DNA from: Jaapia argillacea MUCL 33604
Lineage: Eukaryota > Basidiomycota > Agaricomycetes > Jaapiales > Jaapiaceae
Assembly: GCA_000697665.1 (NCBI GenBank)
Contig: KL197715.1
Coordinates: 1,448,168 to 1,512,167, forward strand
DNA length: 64,000 nucleotides
Direction of reading: 5' to 3'
Positions 25,244-37,502 of the stretch are shown here, in pieces. Both the position numbers and the translations under genes were made by a program. The stretch's first letter is position 1; each line of letters begins with the position of its first letter. The notes under the pieces are model-generated. The model was not told where the DNA came from. It searched no databases and worked only from the letters and a program-made list of their open reading frames with translations.

Positions 25244-27366
25244 CTACAATTCCAATACTTTGGCAACATTCTCATCCCGAGGAATACACTTGATCCTGAA
25301 AGGCATAGGTGAACGACCAGAGAGCCCATCATACTCTTTCAAATCGATAGGTTCACCAGGGATAGCCTCCATCCTGAAACACCAAAGCATCCTGGCGATC
25401 GTGAGCCAAATCTCTCGCTCGGCTACGATCATACCAGGGCAAATTCGACGGCTAGTTTAATCGCAAAGTTAGTTGGTGGTGGATGAATATTAGATTGAAT
25501 GGCATTTTACCCAGCTCCGAACATCCAATGGTCCCGTTCATTAGCGTTTGCGAGGTTGGCGCTCTCTGCGGATGTAGTCGAGTCGTTAATGTAACGATCC
25601 GGCTAGAAAGCATGTTCGTGAGAACGCTAATAAACGAGAAGGATTCAAGGGACGGGACTCACGTCGAAAGTAGTCGGGTCGGGGTGACGAGCAGGATCGT
25701 GGTGCATGGTATAAGTATTCAACACCACCACAGTATCCTTCGGGATAAAGTATCCATTGTAGTTGAAATCTTCAGTGGAGAAGTGTGGGGTACCGAGCCA
25801 GAAGGGGTTATGGCATCGCTCAACTTCCTTGACGATAGCGTGGATGTAAGGTAGGTTCTTCTCGTCGTCAACGCCGGGCATACGGTCTCGTCCAATAACG
25901 CGATCCAACTCGGCGTGAGCTTTAGCTTGAATCTCCGGATATGCGGCTAGAGGGGTTCAATAAAGATCAAGTTGTCCAACGAACAAGAGCCGTATAACTC
26001 ACGAATAAGAGCTGGGAAAATGACCAGGAGAAAGTGAGTTCAAAGATGTCACAAAATGGAGGACGATGAACGTACCACTAAACCATTGCATGATAGCAGC
26101 CGTCTAGAAACCTCCTTGAGTAAAAATCAACCAGGTGGATTAGATATGTACGCACAGTCTCAACACCTCCAATCATAAAGGCAGATGCGAGAATAGCCAT
26201 ATCAGTATCATCCAAACCTTCTTCCTGTCGTGCCAAAATCATAGACTTTGCGAGACAATCGGGTACATCCTCTCCGCGATTCATCTGCGTCTCGATATCC
26301 TTGATGAGACCACCATACGTACCGATCAAACCACCATGCAAGTGGCGTCCGCGGGATCTCATAAATGTCGGGATCTTTTGGAGGAATGGGACGAAGTCAA
26401 CGAGATTGGAAACAGGACCGGTGCAATTCCTGGAGGATGGTCAGCTATGAACGCCGGGGGGACACATGAAATCGAAAAATCTCACATGAATTCGCGAGAC
26501 AGACGGAGGGCAGTTTTGACCAATTCGTCGTCGATGCTATTGGTCCTGATGCCAAAAACGATGGTCAGCATGTTGTTGAGAGAGCATCGTCCGGCGTGTG
26601 GCTACCATGAGGATATAGATGTTAGTACTTCTCTATCAGTAAAAATGGAACGACGAACTTGGGGGTTAATGGGGCTGGCACCGGCCTTGCCTTGGATGAA
26701 GAGCTCCTTCATGAGAACATCAGCCTCAAAGTCAAGAACATGAGTGTATGTATCGACGGCACGATAGTTGAGGTACGCAGTTGCGACGCGGCGGTGCTTG
26801 CGCCTATCAACCGATGCATTAGCGAGATCAATCAACTAGGAGACAAATCATGCCACCATCGGTCATTGTAAGGCGTAGCGGTGATACCACGTCCGGCAAA
26901 AACGGTCTGAGATTTGATGAACATTTCTTTCCTGGAGGAAAAGACAGCACCATTGGTGACCATGAGATCTTTTGCGATAACAGGGTCGGAGATCACAACG
27001 AAAAATTGGTTTCCAAGCCACATCGAGTAGAGGGGGCCAAATTTCTTGGCCCAATAGTCAAGAGTCAACTCCGGGTACGAAGTCAAGAATGGGAATGACC
27101 CTGTATGAGACGTCAGCCTCGGCGTCCGATGGGTTTAGGAGAAGTTACACACCAAGGATGGGTAAGCCGATCGGACCTGGTGGGACTCGAGAGCCATCTT
27201 TGGCCAAGATATGGCGAACTGGTGAGGTAGTGAAAAGGTAGGCTGCAGCGAGCGCGATCGACAAGAAAGCTACGACGGCTGGGCTGACGACCGGGATCGA
27301 AGAGCCCTCGCTCTTAGGTGTAACAAAGGCAGAGAAGAAATCAACGGAAGGGGAGGGGCGAGACAT
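25244..27366 (-). CDS. Cytochrome P450 monooxygenase
   Basis: Ten exons, 537 residues, in phase: 27366-27153, 27100-26857, 26803-26659, 26601-26486, 26429-26156, 26103-26076, 26011-26003, 25946-25663, 25602-25511, 25451-25244. An N-terminal membrane anchor (about residues 22-45) is followed by the proline hinge VPPGPIGLPILG. The K-helix ExxR is EVER, and PDRY marks the PERF-like region. The heme loop is FGAGRRICPG with Cys at about 473. The I-helix reads GGVETTAA, with Glu-Thr replacing the usual Asp/Glu-Thr-Thr core in normal position. It should be an ER-anchored oxygenase needing a P450 reductase. The overall layout recalls fungal aromatic-acid hydroxylating P450s, but the substrate cannot be read from sequence. 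The seventh exon is only 9 nt. It lies between two GH3 genes on the same strand. Confidence 0.93.
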
Positions 27367-28468
27367 GGTCGAAATATGAACTGCAGAAACAAGGGCTGGC
27401 GACGAGTTCCTTTATACTCCAGAGATGTATAGATCAAACGACCAAGGATAATATTTCACAAGACGTGGCATCAGCACAAAATTTACCTCTCGCAATATAC
27501 AATGGCGGTGATTGGAACTTGGCCATGGGGGTTACCGTTCCATGCGGAGCCGCGGGAGGATCTCCCGCGAATGCGGACCTTGGCTCGTCGACGATCAAAT
27601 TCTTGTGAAGGATAGCAGGCCGAGGAAGAGGTCGTAACACTTTCGAGAGTTCTGAAGACCAAGGACGTGAAGAAATGGCGCTTCCAGTATTGTGGAGAAG
27701 GAGACCAATGATGCTATTTAGATCGACTTCGAAATCGTGACAGCGAGCCAATTGTGAGATGTCCGAACTTCAGACAGGGATAAACTTTCTTCATGTAAAT
27801 GTGGGGTAGAATCCGTTGCCGGAGCTGCAGGAGACGCCAGTGAAGAGTTGGATAAACCCATCTGATTAGACGACGAGCACCCGCGAGACGGTTGGATGAG
27901 AAGGCTTGAAATCGTCATCAGTGCGCCAGTAAAGCTACAGTATTGCTCGAGATGTGAAAGCTTGAGCGGGATGCGTCGTCGGTGTACCGGTTAGCTGCCC
28001 TGCCCCACAATGGCCCGTGGTATGGGGAAGTTGAGCCAACTGATAGAAAATCAAGAATCAGAGAATAACCGTCGCGAAGCTTGAGCAAGTCAACAGCTGT
28101 GTTTGTGAGAACATTACTGTAATATCCTTTTGTCTGTCGACGAGAGTACAGTACGAGTCACAGTCTCGGTTTCTGTCAACGCATCCACTCCAGACCGAAA
28201 AGCGTTGCCGGCCCGACATCCCGAACAACCTGAACGCGTCCTCTTTCATTTCGGACTTGCGTCTCCTCATGGCCGCCGTGCTTGTGCATTGCGGAGGGCT
28301 AGGTTCAGAACTTGAGTTCAGTTTCCCAGCGAAAGTCGACGGTGCCAAAGGGTCACACGAATGATCAATCGATCACACCGAGAGGCCACTACATTTTACT
28401 AGTAAAAGTACACCATTCCAAGGATTATCCTTCTGATTCAGTGCCCAGCTCCTTCTCAAACCGGACGC
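27367..28468. other. Intergenic, no supported gene
   Basis: Upstream of the P450 and downstream of GH3 copy 2. Short ORFs on the minus strand (27434-27918) have no recognisable content or splice support. Confidence 0.45.
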
Positions 28469-31400
28469 TCAAAGCCCATCCCACTCAAAGCCCTTCCCAA
28501 CCTCAAAACCACCCTCCAAAACCATCTCCTCAGAACTCCTCCCAACCCTAACGGAATACCATCCCCTCTCAACCACCCACCTCTCAATCCTCTCTTCCCA
28601 GTACGACACAGCATACTTATCCAACTTCACTTGCGCCACCCTACTCTCTCCCGGCCCCAAATCCTTCACTTTCGCAAATGCTTTAAGCATAAGAGGTGGA
28701 TGGGTAAGGTCGGAAGTGGGTGGGTAGGAAATGTATAGTTGGACGATTTCGGAGCCTGGGAGTGAACCAGTGTTGGTTACCGTGACGGAGGCGGTTAGGG
28801 TGATGTCGGAGGGAAACAAGGTTGGTTTGCTGAATTTGAGGTCGGTGTAGGAGAAGGTGGTGTACGAGAGGCCATGTCTGTTTTGTGGTGTTAACGGGTG
28901 AAGCGATGGAAAAATAGATGCATGGGCATACCCGAATGAGAATGCGGGCTCGATCTTGCGATGAGCAAAGTGTTTGTATCCCTATATGCACCATCAGACC
29001 AACTCTTTACACGACTAAAGGATGGTGAAACACTCACAACAAACAAATCTTCTCCATACCGGATCTACGTCAAACCCGATCAGCACTTCCACTGATATCA
29101 TAGAATCCGACAACCAAAAACACACACACCTTGCCATTCTCCGAGTGGTAATGTCCATGAGCAGGAACATCCTCCAATCTCTTCGGGAAGGTCAAGGACA
29201 ACTTCCCACAGGGATTAAACTTTCCAAACAACACATCCGCGATCGCATCGCCAGTTGCATTACCCAAATACCACGAGTGCACAATGGCAGGGACTGAATC
29301 CGCCCACGGCATGGTGATCGACGAGCCCTGTACCACCACCCATTAGCACTCCTGGAACGGAATGGAACGAAGAAATAACGCATATACTGACAGCTTGAGT
29401 GACAACGATAGTATTCGGGTTAGCTTTCACAACTCTCTCCACCAACTCATCCGTCTTTCCCGGCAACGCAAGAGTCTCCCTATCACCTCCCTCAGTCTCC
29501 CAATCCGAATTCAACCCCACAACAACAACAGCCACCTCAGCTCCCTTTGCACATTCCTCAGCCTCTTCCAGCATTCCTTCCTCACCTCCAAACCTGACTT
29601 CTGCCCCGCCTAACCTGACACCAGGGTTGGTCTCCATGATGGCTTCGTCCTCGTCTCCGTCTGCTGGTCCGCGGACGTTACAAAATTCGACGAGAACATG
29701 GTGGGGTGTCTTGGCGAGTAGGGGGTAGGTGGATGTTACTTCTGGTGTACCGTAGTTGAAGAAGTAGGTCCCTCGAGTTTGACGGGTCCAGTTGTCTACT
29801 ACCAGATTTCCATCGATATACAGCTAGATGGGTAACCCAGCAAATTAGAATATTACCGATATACATATGAAGGAGGGAGAAGACCAACCTTCGCTCGCCC
29901 AGCCACAGTCAACCCAAACTCCCACTCACCCCCTTTCTCAACTTCCATAATACCCTCCAACTTCAACGTCCAACTCCTAGTCAGACCTTTCGGCTTCTCG
30001 GTGCTGATGAACACCCTAATCTCGTCTATAACCTCTTCCTTGAACGGCGTCGAGAGAGGAGTGAGCGAGGTGTCGGATTCATGAGCGTACCACGTCCCCG
30101 TCCAACCTCGGGCGCCGGTTTTGGTTCGTAGATTGTAATCTAGGGTTGGGAGCATCTTGTACGCTACGAGTCGCGACAAGAAAGTGGGAGATTTGCACGT
30201 TAGCGTCAAACTAGGAGAAGTGGGAGTGATAAAACTCACTTCGGGAACCCTCGGCATAAGCCACTTCCACATCCTTCCCTAAAGCGTTAACGATCCCATC
30301 AAAGGGCGACACCCAATAACTCGGTTTCAAGGCCGCAGAACCTCCTCCACTAAGAACGACCGCTTTGGCATTCCCGCCTATAATCGCAATCTTCTTGATT
30401 TTTTGAGGGTTCAGAGGTAACAATGGCGACGAAGAAGTAGTAGAGGAAGAAGGAGCGTTCTTGAGAAGGACAATTGAGGACGACGCTAGTTTTCGCATGA
30501 GGAGAGTGTCCGAGGGCGATTCCCGCGTATGTTCGAGTTTATCTCCATCCAATATCTAAAAGACAACAGAATATCAGATCAGCGCCCCGCCCCATACCCA
30601 CGAAAAAGTCTACTAACCTCCGGGGCACCCGCCGCACATTTCTTAACCAACTCCAAAACATTCCCCGCTCTCTCCTTAACAGTCCTCGCCATAATCTTCC
30701 TACTCCCCACACTCCTATTCATCAAATCCAACGTCCTCCATTTATTCACTCCTGGCATCTCAAGGTCCAAACCAGCGTTGATGGAATGGTCGATAGAGTA
30801 AACGCCATACCAATCTGACATTACCATCCCGTCAAAACCCCAATCACCCCTAAGGATGTTTCGGATGAGGTGAGAGTTTTCGGAGCAGTGAGTTCCGTTG
30901 ATACGATTGTAACTAGATGGGGTGATGAGTTACGGGAGAGGGAGAAGAGGGAGGGGAGAGGACGGACGCGGTCATGTAACTCCATGGTTTTGCGTGTTTT
31001 TGAGCAAGCATGAATGGCATCAAATAGATTTCGCGAAGGGCACGAGGGGAGACTATGACATCGTATGCCCTCCTGTCTAGTTCTTTGTCATTGCAACTAA
31101 GTACCAGGATTGAGCAAAGGGTTGGGGGAAGGGAGAAAGAGGGTAGACGTACACGAAATGTTTGATACAAGCTCCGATGCCTCCTTGTTGGAGACCGTTG
31201 ACGTATGCGGCTGATATCATGCCAGAGAGGTGCGGGTCTTCAGCGAAACTTTCAAAACTCTGAGTAGACCATTGATCTTTAGAAGATAGCTTCTTGGAAA
31301 GTTGCGAGAATGGAGACGTACTCGACCACCCAGGGGATTCTGCACAGTCGGATACACGTGAGTGGAAGTGGGAGGGAAATAGAGAAGGTAAGGGAGTACA

Positions 31401-31846
31401 TACACGTTGGATGTTACACGTTGGGGCCAATAATATGGATACAGCTCGTGACTTGCATTCTTCGGCGAGGAGTTTCAAAGCGACTTCTTCGATGAGTTCG
31501 GGATCCCAAGTCGAACCCAGCGCCGTTGCAGCCTGATGAGACTTGAGACGACATATTCATTTGAGGGAAGCGGGAAACGAACAGGAAGACATTTGGCGGG
31601 AGTACCCATGAAATAATGGTTCCCTCTAACGCCTGCGTATCGTGCTCAGTCAACCCAAGCTCACAATGCATGGTAGCAAGACCCACCGTTAGGCCCATCG
31701 CTAACCTTGATTGCAGGTATACCGAGTCTAGGAACTTCGTGAGTGTGCCACGAACCGACACCGGCCGTAAGCAAGATAGCTTCGTCGAGAGTTAGTTTCC
31801 GGACGACGTCGGGGATGTCAGCGTTGGCGAAGTCGGAGGGCGGCAT
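28469..31846 (-). CDS. Beta-glucosidase, GH3 with PA14 insert (copy 2)
   Basis: 14 exons, 864 residues from the ATG at 31846; an in-frame ATG at 31864 would add six residues, but copy 1 begins MPPSDF as here. Exons: 31846-31687, 31632-31583, 31532-31404, 31339-31322, 31259-31153, 31096-30968, 30912-30618, 30555-30240, 30163-29889, 29823-29392, 29327-29130, 29064-29038, 28981-28932, 28877-28469. Nucleophile Asp in VMSDWYG (codon 30815-30813), acid/base block DWETEGGDR, PA14 from LDYNLRTKTGARGWTGTWY. No signal peptide. It is a paralogue of the gene at 19767-23254, with the same exon boundaries except at three places, which differ by clean intron presence or absence. Function as for copy 1; substrates may have diverged. 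Confidence 0.93.
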
Positions 31847-33308
31847 CGTCGTTCCAGTTGTCAATAGTAATATGTGGTGTGAAGAAAGTGCATATAGAAG
31901 ACATTATGAGATGAAGATATACTTTTGGACGTAGGTAGGGGTGTGAGGAGGATGGGAGAGCACAAGTCCAACTCCGAGGATTATCCGACTTGGTACCTGG
32001 CGTTTCCCCGGATTTCCATCCCCTCCCTCAGTCCGTCGGGTTCCCTGGTGTCGCCGCCGTCTATAACCGTTCGTAATTCCTGTTGTCACCAGACTATCTT
32101 GCTATTGTCAGATCCTCGACGAAACTGGCTTGGTGTTTGATTTCAAAGACCTCCGAATGGACAGCAGCGAAAGGGAACTTCAAGCGCCACCGTCTGGCCA
32201 AACTCGAACCTCAATTTTCTGATCAATAGTTACTTGACTTCTATTCTTGTGAAATCGTTCTTCGAGCATGGCTGATGGGCTTGGCGGTTCGATGTGTTGG
32301 ATAGTAACGAGGAAGCTTAGGATGTCGAGCCAGATTATTGCTAGGCATGTGAGCCTGAGGATTGTTGTCGACAGAATTGCGACCAGCATCAAGTAAGCAC
32401 TTTCCGTTTGGAGTGAATTCAAAATTCTCGAGCAGAATTTTGGATATTCCCAACAGATCACACGTTTGCTGAGGCTATCGACGCGTTGACCAGGTCATCG
32501 GTGTTTGTCGGGGCGCCCCACCACATATCATCCGAACAGAGGAATTTTACTTGATTTGGACACGTCGTCGTTGTGTCTACATCGTGCTTTCCGCGAGTCT
32601 TTGCTGTGTAGCTTCGCAGCTTGCCTCGATCACTGGCACAGCATTCCCCCTTGCTGGGACCACCGCGCTACCGGACGGTGAGTGTTGTGGTCTTGTTCAC
32701 TTAAACACTGTGCATCCACTTGCTCCCCAGGCGCTTGTCCACTCAGTTCGGCTCACGCACAAAGAATGGGCTTCATTGACGTCCAAAAAGTGCCGTGAAG
32801 CGCTCAAATGAGCATTTCGGACGTGAGAAGCTGATCCCGCTTTCAATTTTCCTATTAAGTGTATCTGGGGATGTGATTGGCCATCATGACCAGAATTGGG
32901 GGATCACTTCCTGTAACAACTGGCCATTCGCCCCGGTTTCTCTAAGGCGCTGTTGCAGTGTAGCGTGAGTGAACCCGTTTCTGGACAAAAATCCACCCCA
33001 AACACGTACTCAACCTCCCTTCTGCGTTCGTTCCCCCAAAACGTTCCCTGATCCGGTTACACATATTTCCAGCCGAATAATCATTGCGCCCGAATCAATA
33101 GACTCATCAAACGTCCAGAAGCTGCAAAATTCCAAGGAACGTCATGCACAGACTTTGACAATAGCCCCAGAACATGCCACTGCCTGTTAACACGCCATGC
33201 TCAAAGGTCGTGTCGATGCTGACACTGAGTATTAGAACATCGATCTCGCTGTGAACCTCGCAATTTACCCCTTGTTCGCACTCTTTCATTATATCTGCGA
33301 GACTCACT
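31847..33308. other. Intergenic; one weak secreted-peptide candidate
   Basis: Around 32570-32811 (+) a hydrophobic leader-like frame (IVLSASLCCVASQLASITG) could splice from 32680 to a short Cys-containing end, but no in-frame ATG precedes it. Nothing else is supported. Confidence 0.3.
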
Positions 33309-35490
33309 ATGGCTAATGATAAAGGCATTTCAGGCCAGCGCCCTCGGCTTTCCGACAATGGTGCGTGGATTGCACTGCACGTCCTATTGCCCGTATTGAT
33401 TGTACGGTTTTGGCGTCGTCCAGTCACTTGGTCCGAAATGCGAATCTCGACCCCTTATGATCGCAACAACCCAGTTCAGTGAGCGAATTCCCTCGGTCGG
33501 ATCTGTAATTTCTCCAACGTGGCTCTCTTTATCATCGCGACATTAGAGTGCCTGAGGATGTCCACATTCTCAAGGCCCGAATATTGACGTTAGAAACCGA
33601 GAACAAGCTCATATTATCAAGAAACGTAGATCTCGGCGCTCAGATCGAACAAGGATTTGCTGAAGCAGTGAAGTTGAGAGCGTTTGTTATTGACTCGGTA
33701 TGTTCACATTTGCCATGGTTAATGCCCATTCTCAACGGGAACGACAGGTTTCGGGCCTTTTTGAGACATTTCGTGTTTGTCGTGAACTTGTTGCTCCGTA
33801 CGAACCCAAACTTTCGCGTCCAACTGCTGTGAAACATCAGCAGGAACGCAGACCTTCAACTGACGGAGATCAGAGCGAGCAGGAGAGGGAGAGGGAAAGG
33901 GACCGAGACAGTGTGTCTGATGATCTCCATCGGGATGCCTCCATGAGACCAGCCGGTCAACACTCACGGGAGGCTAGCAAGACGTCTAATGGTGCAAGGG
34001 TTTGGAATAATATCACGTATGGAGGTTAGATATGTGCTCCTTCCAGACCTTGCCCTTCTGATTGTTCTTCTCTTATGCACAGGAGATTTGTTTCACAGCC
34101 CCGCCATAGCACTCTCTTCTTCCCGCGATTCCACCAAGAGTAATCCTCCATCGAGCGCCTTGAGTTTTGCATCTGGAGTAACAAGTCTTCAGTACTCCTC
34201 CGACGACAACTCTCCACCGAATCCAGCTCCTGCCCCTACGACCGCCTCGCCTTCCACTGCCCACCAACACGTTGAGACTAGCTCGTCTGATGCAGATGAT
34301 GACCATATCGCAGGTGATGGGCATATCGCAGATGACGACCATATCGCAGACGATGAAGCTGAGATTCGAGCCCGCCCAACGAAGAAGGGTCTTGCACACC
34401 TTACTGGTGTTACAAGGTCGGCAGACACGACAGTACCGCCTCCAGACAAGATCGCTTCTTCCAAGGGCCAACGCCAGGCAAAAACTCGCGGTGTCGTGGC
34501 GGCGACACAATCTGCCTTGGTGACTCGTCCTCGTGCCCAATCGTTCCGGTAGGTCTATCGTCCATTCGTCCAGTCTCACCTGATTGACGGAGCCCTTCTA
34601 TCTCGGATATCGTTTCCAGTGGAACCCGCACCAAATACCGACCAATGTCCCCCCTTGTCGACGAAGTCACCCATACATATGAACTCGACCTACAGGATCC
34701 CCAGGCAACAGCTACAAATGAATCGTATTCGGACCTTCCATCACTTCCAGGAGACTCTTTGTCCACAGGACCCGAAGTGGTGTTTGAAACCGAACCTGCA
34801 GTACCTCCCCTCTCCTCGCCGACGCCTCGGTATCCTCCTTTGCCGGAGTTATCACATTCGAACCGCCTACCTCATGGCGCCCTCGATAATGAACCTCCGC
34901 ATCCAGTTCGTCCTCCACGCGAAGATGTCCAGCATCATCAACGTCCTACCGCTCTGACAATCGATACTGGGTCATGGAGCCCGGTTAGCACTTCTTCGCG
35001 TGCTTCATCGCGCCTCACTGCTATTTCTACGGATTCCGGTTATGCTTCTTCAGCGAGAAGTTCCCATCATCCAGATTGGAGGTTGACCAAGAGTTCCAAC
35101 CTCGCGAAGTCCATCTATTTCCAGAACTTTCAAGTACGAAAATTGTCCTTCTTTGTACCCATCTGCTGACTCCCATCTACCTAGGATCACCCCAACCGTC
35201 GTTACCATCCGGACTCTAGTGGTGGCCCTGAGGCACCTCCAGAACTCCCAAAGGAATCAGCAAAGTTATCAGGTCAGGTTTCATTTGGAGCCCCCGCCGA
35301 TATGCATCCTCCGAGTGTTGGTTCTGCCCTCAACGTAGGATTCCAGCCGTCTCCTGTGCGTAGCACGATTTCCCAATCCAGAGGCTGACGTCTAATGCTT
35401 TCGCTTCAGCCCGTACCGCCCCCCAGGAATTTCCCTCTGCGTGAAGATATATCCCCGCCGACGTCACCGAAGCGCCGTTCGGCTCCGTGA
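33309..35490 (+). CDS. Hypothetical disordered protein with short coiled coil (paralogue A)
   Basis: Eight exons, 588 residues, all in phase: 33309-33360, 33424-33478, 33547-33697, 33748-34024, 34083-34548, 34620-35133, 35185-35355, 35410-35490. After a short start (MANDKGISGQRPRLSDN) comes PYDRNNPVQVPED and a coiled coil (ILKARILTLETENKLILSRN). The rest is low-complexity: a run of alternating Arg/Glu, an Asp/His/Ile tandem (DDDHIADDEAE), Pro/Ser tracts and STDSGYASSARSS near the C-terminus. No known domain. The gene at 37503-39286 has the same order of parts: PYD-NP motif, coiled coil, acidic stretch and STDSGYAS. The two therefore look like diverged tandem paralogues of a lineage-specific family. 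Nuclear or cytosolic location is likely, as no leader is present. Confidence 0.62.
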
Positions 35491-37016
35491 CCCTAGACGA
35501 TAGTTGGAAGATGGATGATCGACGCATCCCGTATACCCTTCGTGGAAGTTCAACTCTCGACGGCAGGTTCCTCAGGCTGTCGAAACAGGACATGGGCGAG
35601 ATCTTACAGGCGAAGACTTGCTTGCCCCTAGCTCCTCGTTCCCGGACTTTGGCGCTAACTACCGAGTAATTTCTTTGGTTTGTGGACAAGCCAAAACTTG
35701 CTTTATTTTTCTCGGCGGAACGGTTCCCAGTTTCATTGTACCTGGAGATGGTGATGTTCAACGTTCTACCGAGTCTGGCAGTAATACCCTCTTCGTCATT
35801 TCCCCGAACTACGATTGGCTCTTGGTGGTTGAGACCTTGGTCCCTGAGCCCAGGAGCCCTTTTGGACGAGCATCAGACAGGGGGAGAAACTGTCATCAGC
35901 GAGGAGGAAGTACAAATACGACCATGTCGATCGCGCTGTCAGGCTGGGGACCATTACTCCCCTCAACTGCACACGATCTACGAATACCCACTCTGGGAAC
36001 CTCTGGTATACCGTGAACCGACGCCACTGCTCGCAAGCTTGAGAGATGTGGTTATTACAGAGCCAGACAACGATTTGAGTTGAAGTTGGATTCAATAGAT
36101 GACGCCATCAGCATTGGCGAAAACGGAGAGCAACATACTTAGATTGTATGGAGATTCTTTGGTGGTTCCACCTGGTGTCGACAGGTTGCACGAAGAGAGT
36201 TGTCGCCTTAAGAGAAGTCATTACTCGTAAGTATGAGTTGTTGATGATATCCTTTGTATGTACCCTTGTGTTGGCGGTTGACTGGGAGTCCAAAAATTTC
36301 CCCGTGGCAGTTTGTTCCGAACCTTCGCAGCCGGGCTTGAACCTTCGTTCACGCTCTTGGGTCTTAGTTAGCGATTCAAGCCCGTCTCATACATGGCAAC
36401 ACTCTCTGTTTGTGTTTTTCTCAACCCGACTACCTATCTTTTTAAACGCTGGCGGAAGTCTTGGCAGGATAAGTACGCTAGTTTATGTGACCAACTTTGA
36501 CGAAGCTATCATCTGTGTTGGAGTCACCTCTGTACCGTCGCTCCCGTCGACGACCTTGCATTCCATATGGTACAAAGTTCCAAGTCGAACATGAATTCCC
36601 AACCCATGTTCTGAGCAATTCGGAAGCTCGAATCTTGCGCTGCTGCCTCGCTCTGAAATATCGTCTCCAGGTCATCGATTGACTTAGAGAAACCAAGGGA
36701 TGTACTTTGAAGGTGAGCTCTCTCGTTCGATCTCATCACATTTGGTGGGGTCTCTGCTCGCCTGCAGTCTCTCCAAATCCGTCGGTGTCGACGTCATGTC
36801 CAAGAGCGTTTTTTAAAAGCCAGAAGCAGTCGACTCGCCTTGTTGTTCTGGACTGTTTCGGTCAGCTGAAGACCAAGTCAACTTCGTCTATGCATGCATC
36901 ACAGACGTAAGGGCGTCTTGCCTTGCCAGTCGCAGCCAAGTCGCACGACTCATCACCCTTCACGTCAGACTTCTGTTGGATGCTTCGCCCCACACCATTT
37001 GGACGCCAGTAGGAAA
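35491..37016. other. Intergenic, no supported gene
   Basis: Overlapping ORFs of 60-148 codons on both strands, none with a domain or a consistent splice pattern. It may contain decayed family sequence, but I cannot align it by eye. Confidence 0.35.
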
Positions 37017-37294
37017 ATGAAGTTCGAGGCATCCGAGGGGTGTGGTCGTGCTTTAAGTGAGGCCCGCAGTCCCAACTTCACACCAGCAACACATCGCATT
37101 TCGTACCCGATCATCCTCTGCGTTTTTTGCACCGCTCTGCTACTGGACAGTAAGCCTCGCAGTCGAATTTGTGGTTTCTTACCAGCCCAATGCTTGCATT
37201 TTCAGGTGGATGCGAAATCGTTTCCGGGGAAGCAAAGGGTGGTTGCTGCAGTGCGATGAAGCCTTCCTTGCTACCGAAGGCGCCCATGGTCTGA
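37017..37294 (+). CDS. Weak candidate: small Cys-containing protein
   Basis: Two exons (37017-37149, 37206-37294) join in phase to 73 residues. It has a central hydrophobic segment (ISYPIILCVFCTALLLDS) followed by several Cys. Splice signals are reasonable (GTAAGC and TTTTCAG). No family recognised. It might be a small membrane or secreted protein, or a chance frame. Confidence 0.25.
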
Positions 37295-37502
37295 TTGATA
37301 GACGTGAGATTTTGATGGTTTCCTTTTTACCTTTCCTAATCTGTGTATGTGGTATTCAATTTCCGGGATGAGGCCCAGTGATGAGGACGACATAACGAGA
37401 CCCTCATCCGCACCCACTTTGCATGTTCTGGACATATTTCACCTAGAGCTCTCGCCATGGATTGTTTGGACACCCCCTCCTCTAGCATCCTGGTTAAGCA
37501 CC

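Noticed and set aside
19767-31846. Secondary-metabolite gene cluster around the P450
   Set aside because: No polyketide synthase, peptide synthetase, terpene cyclase, transporter or methyltransferase lies nearby.
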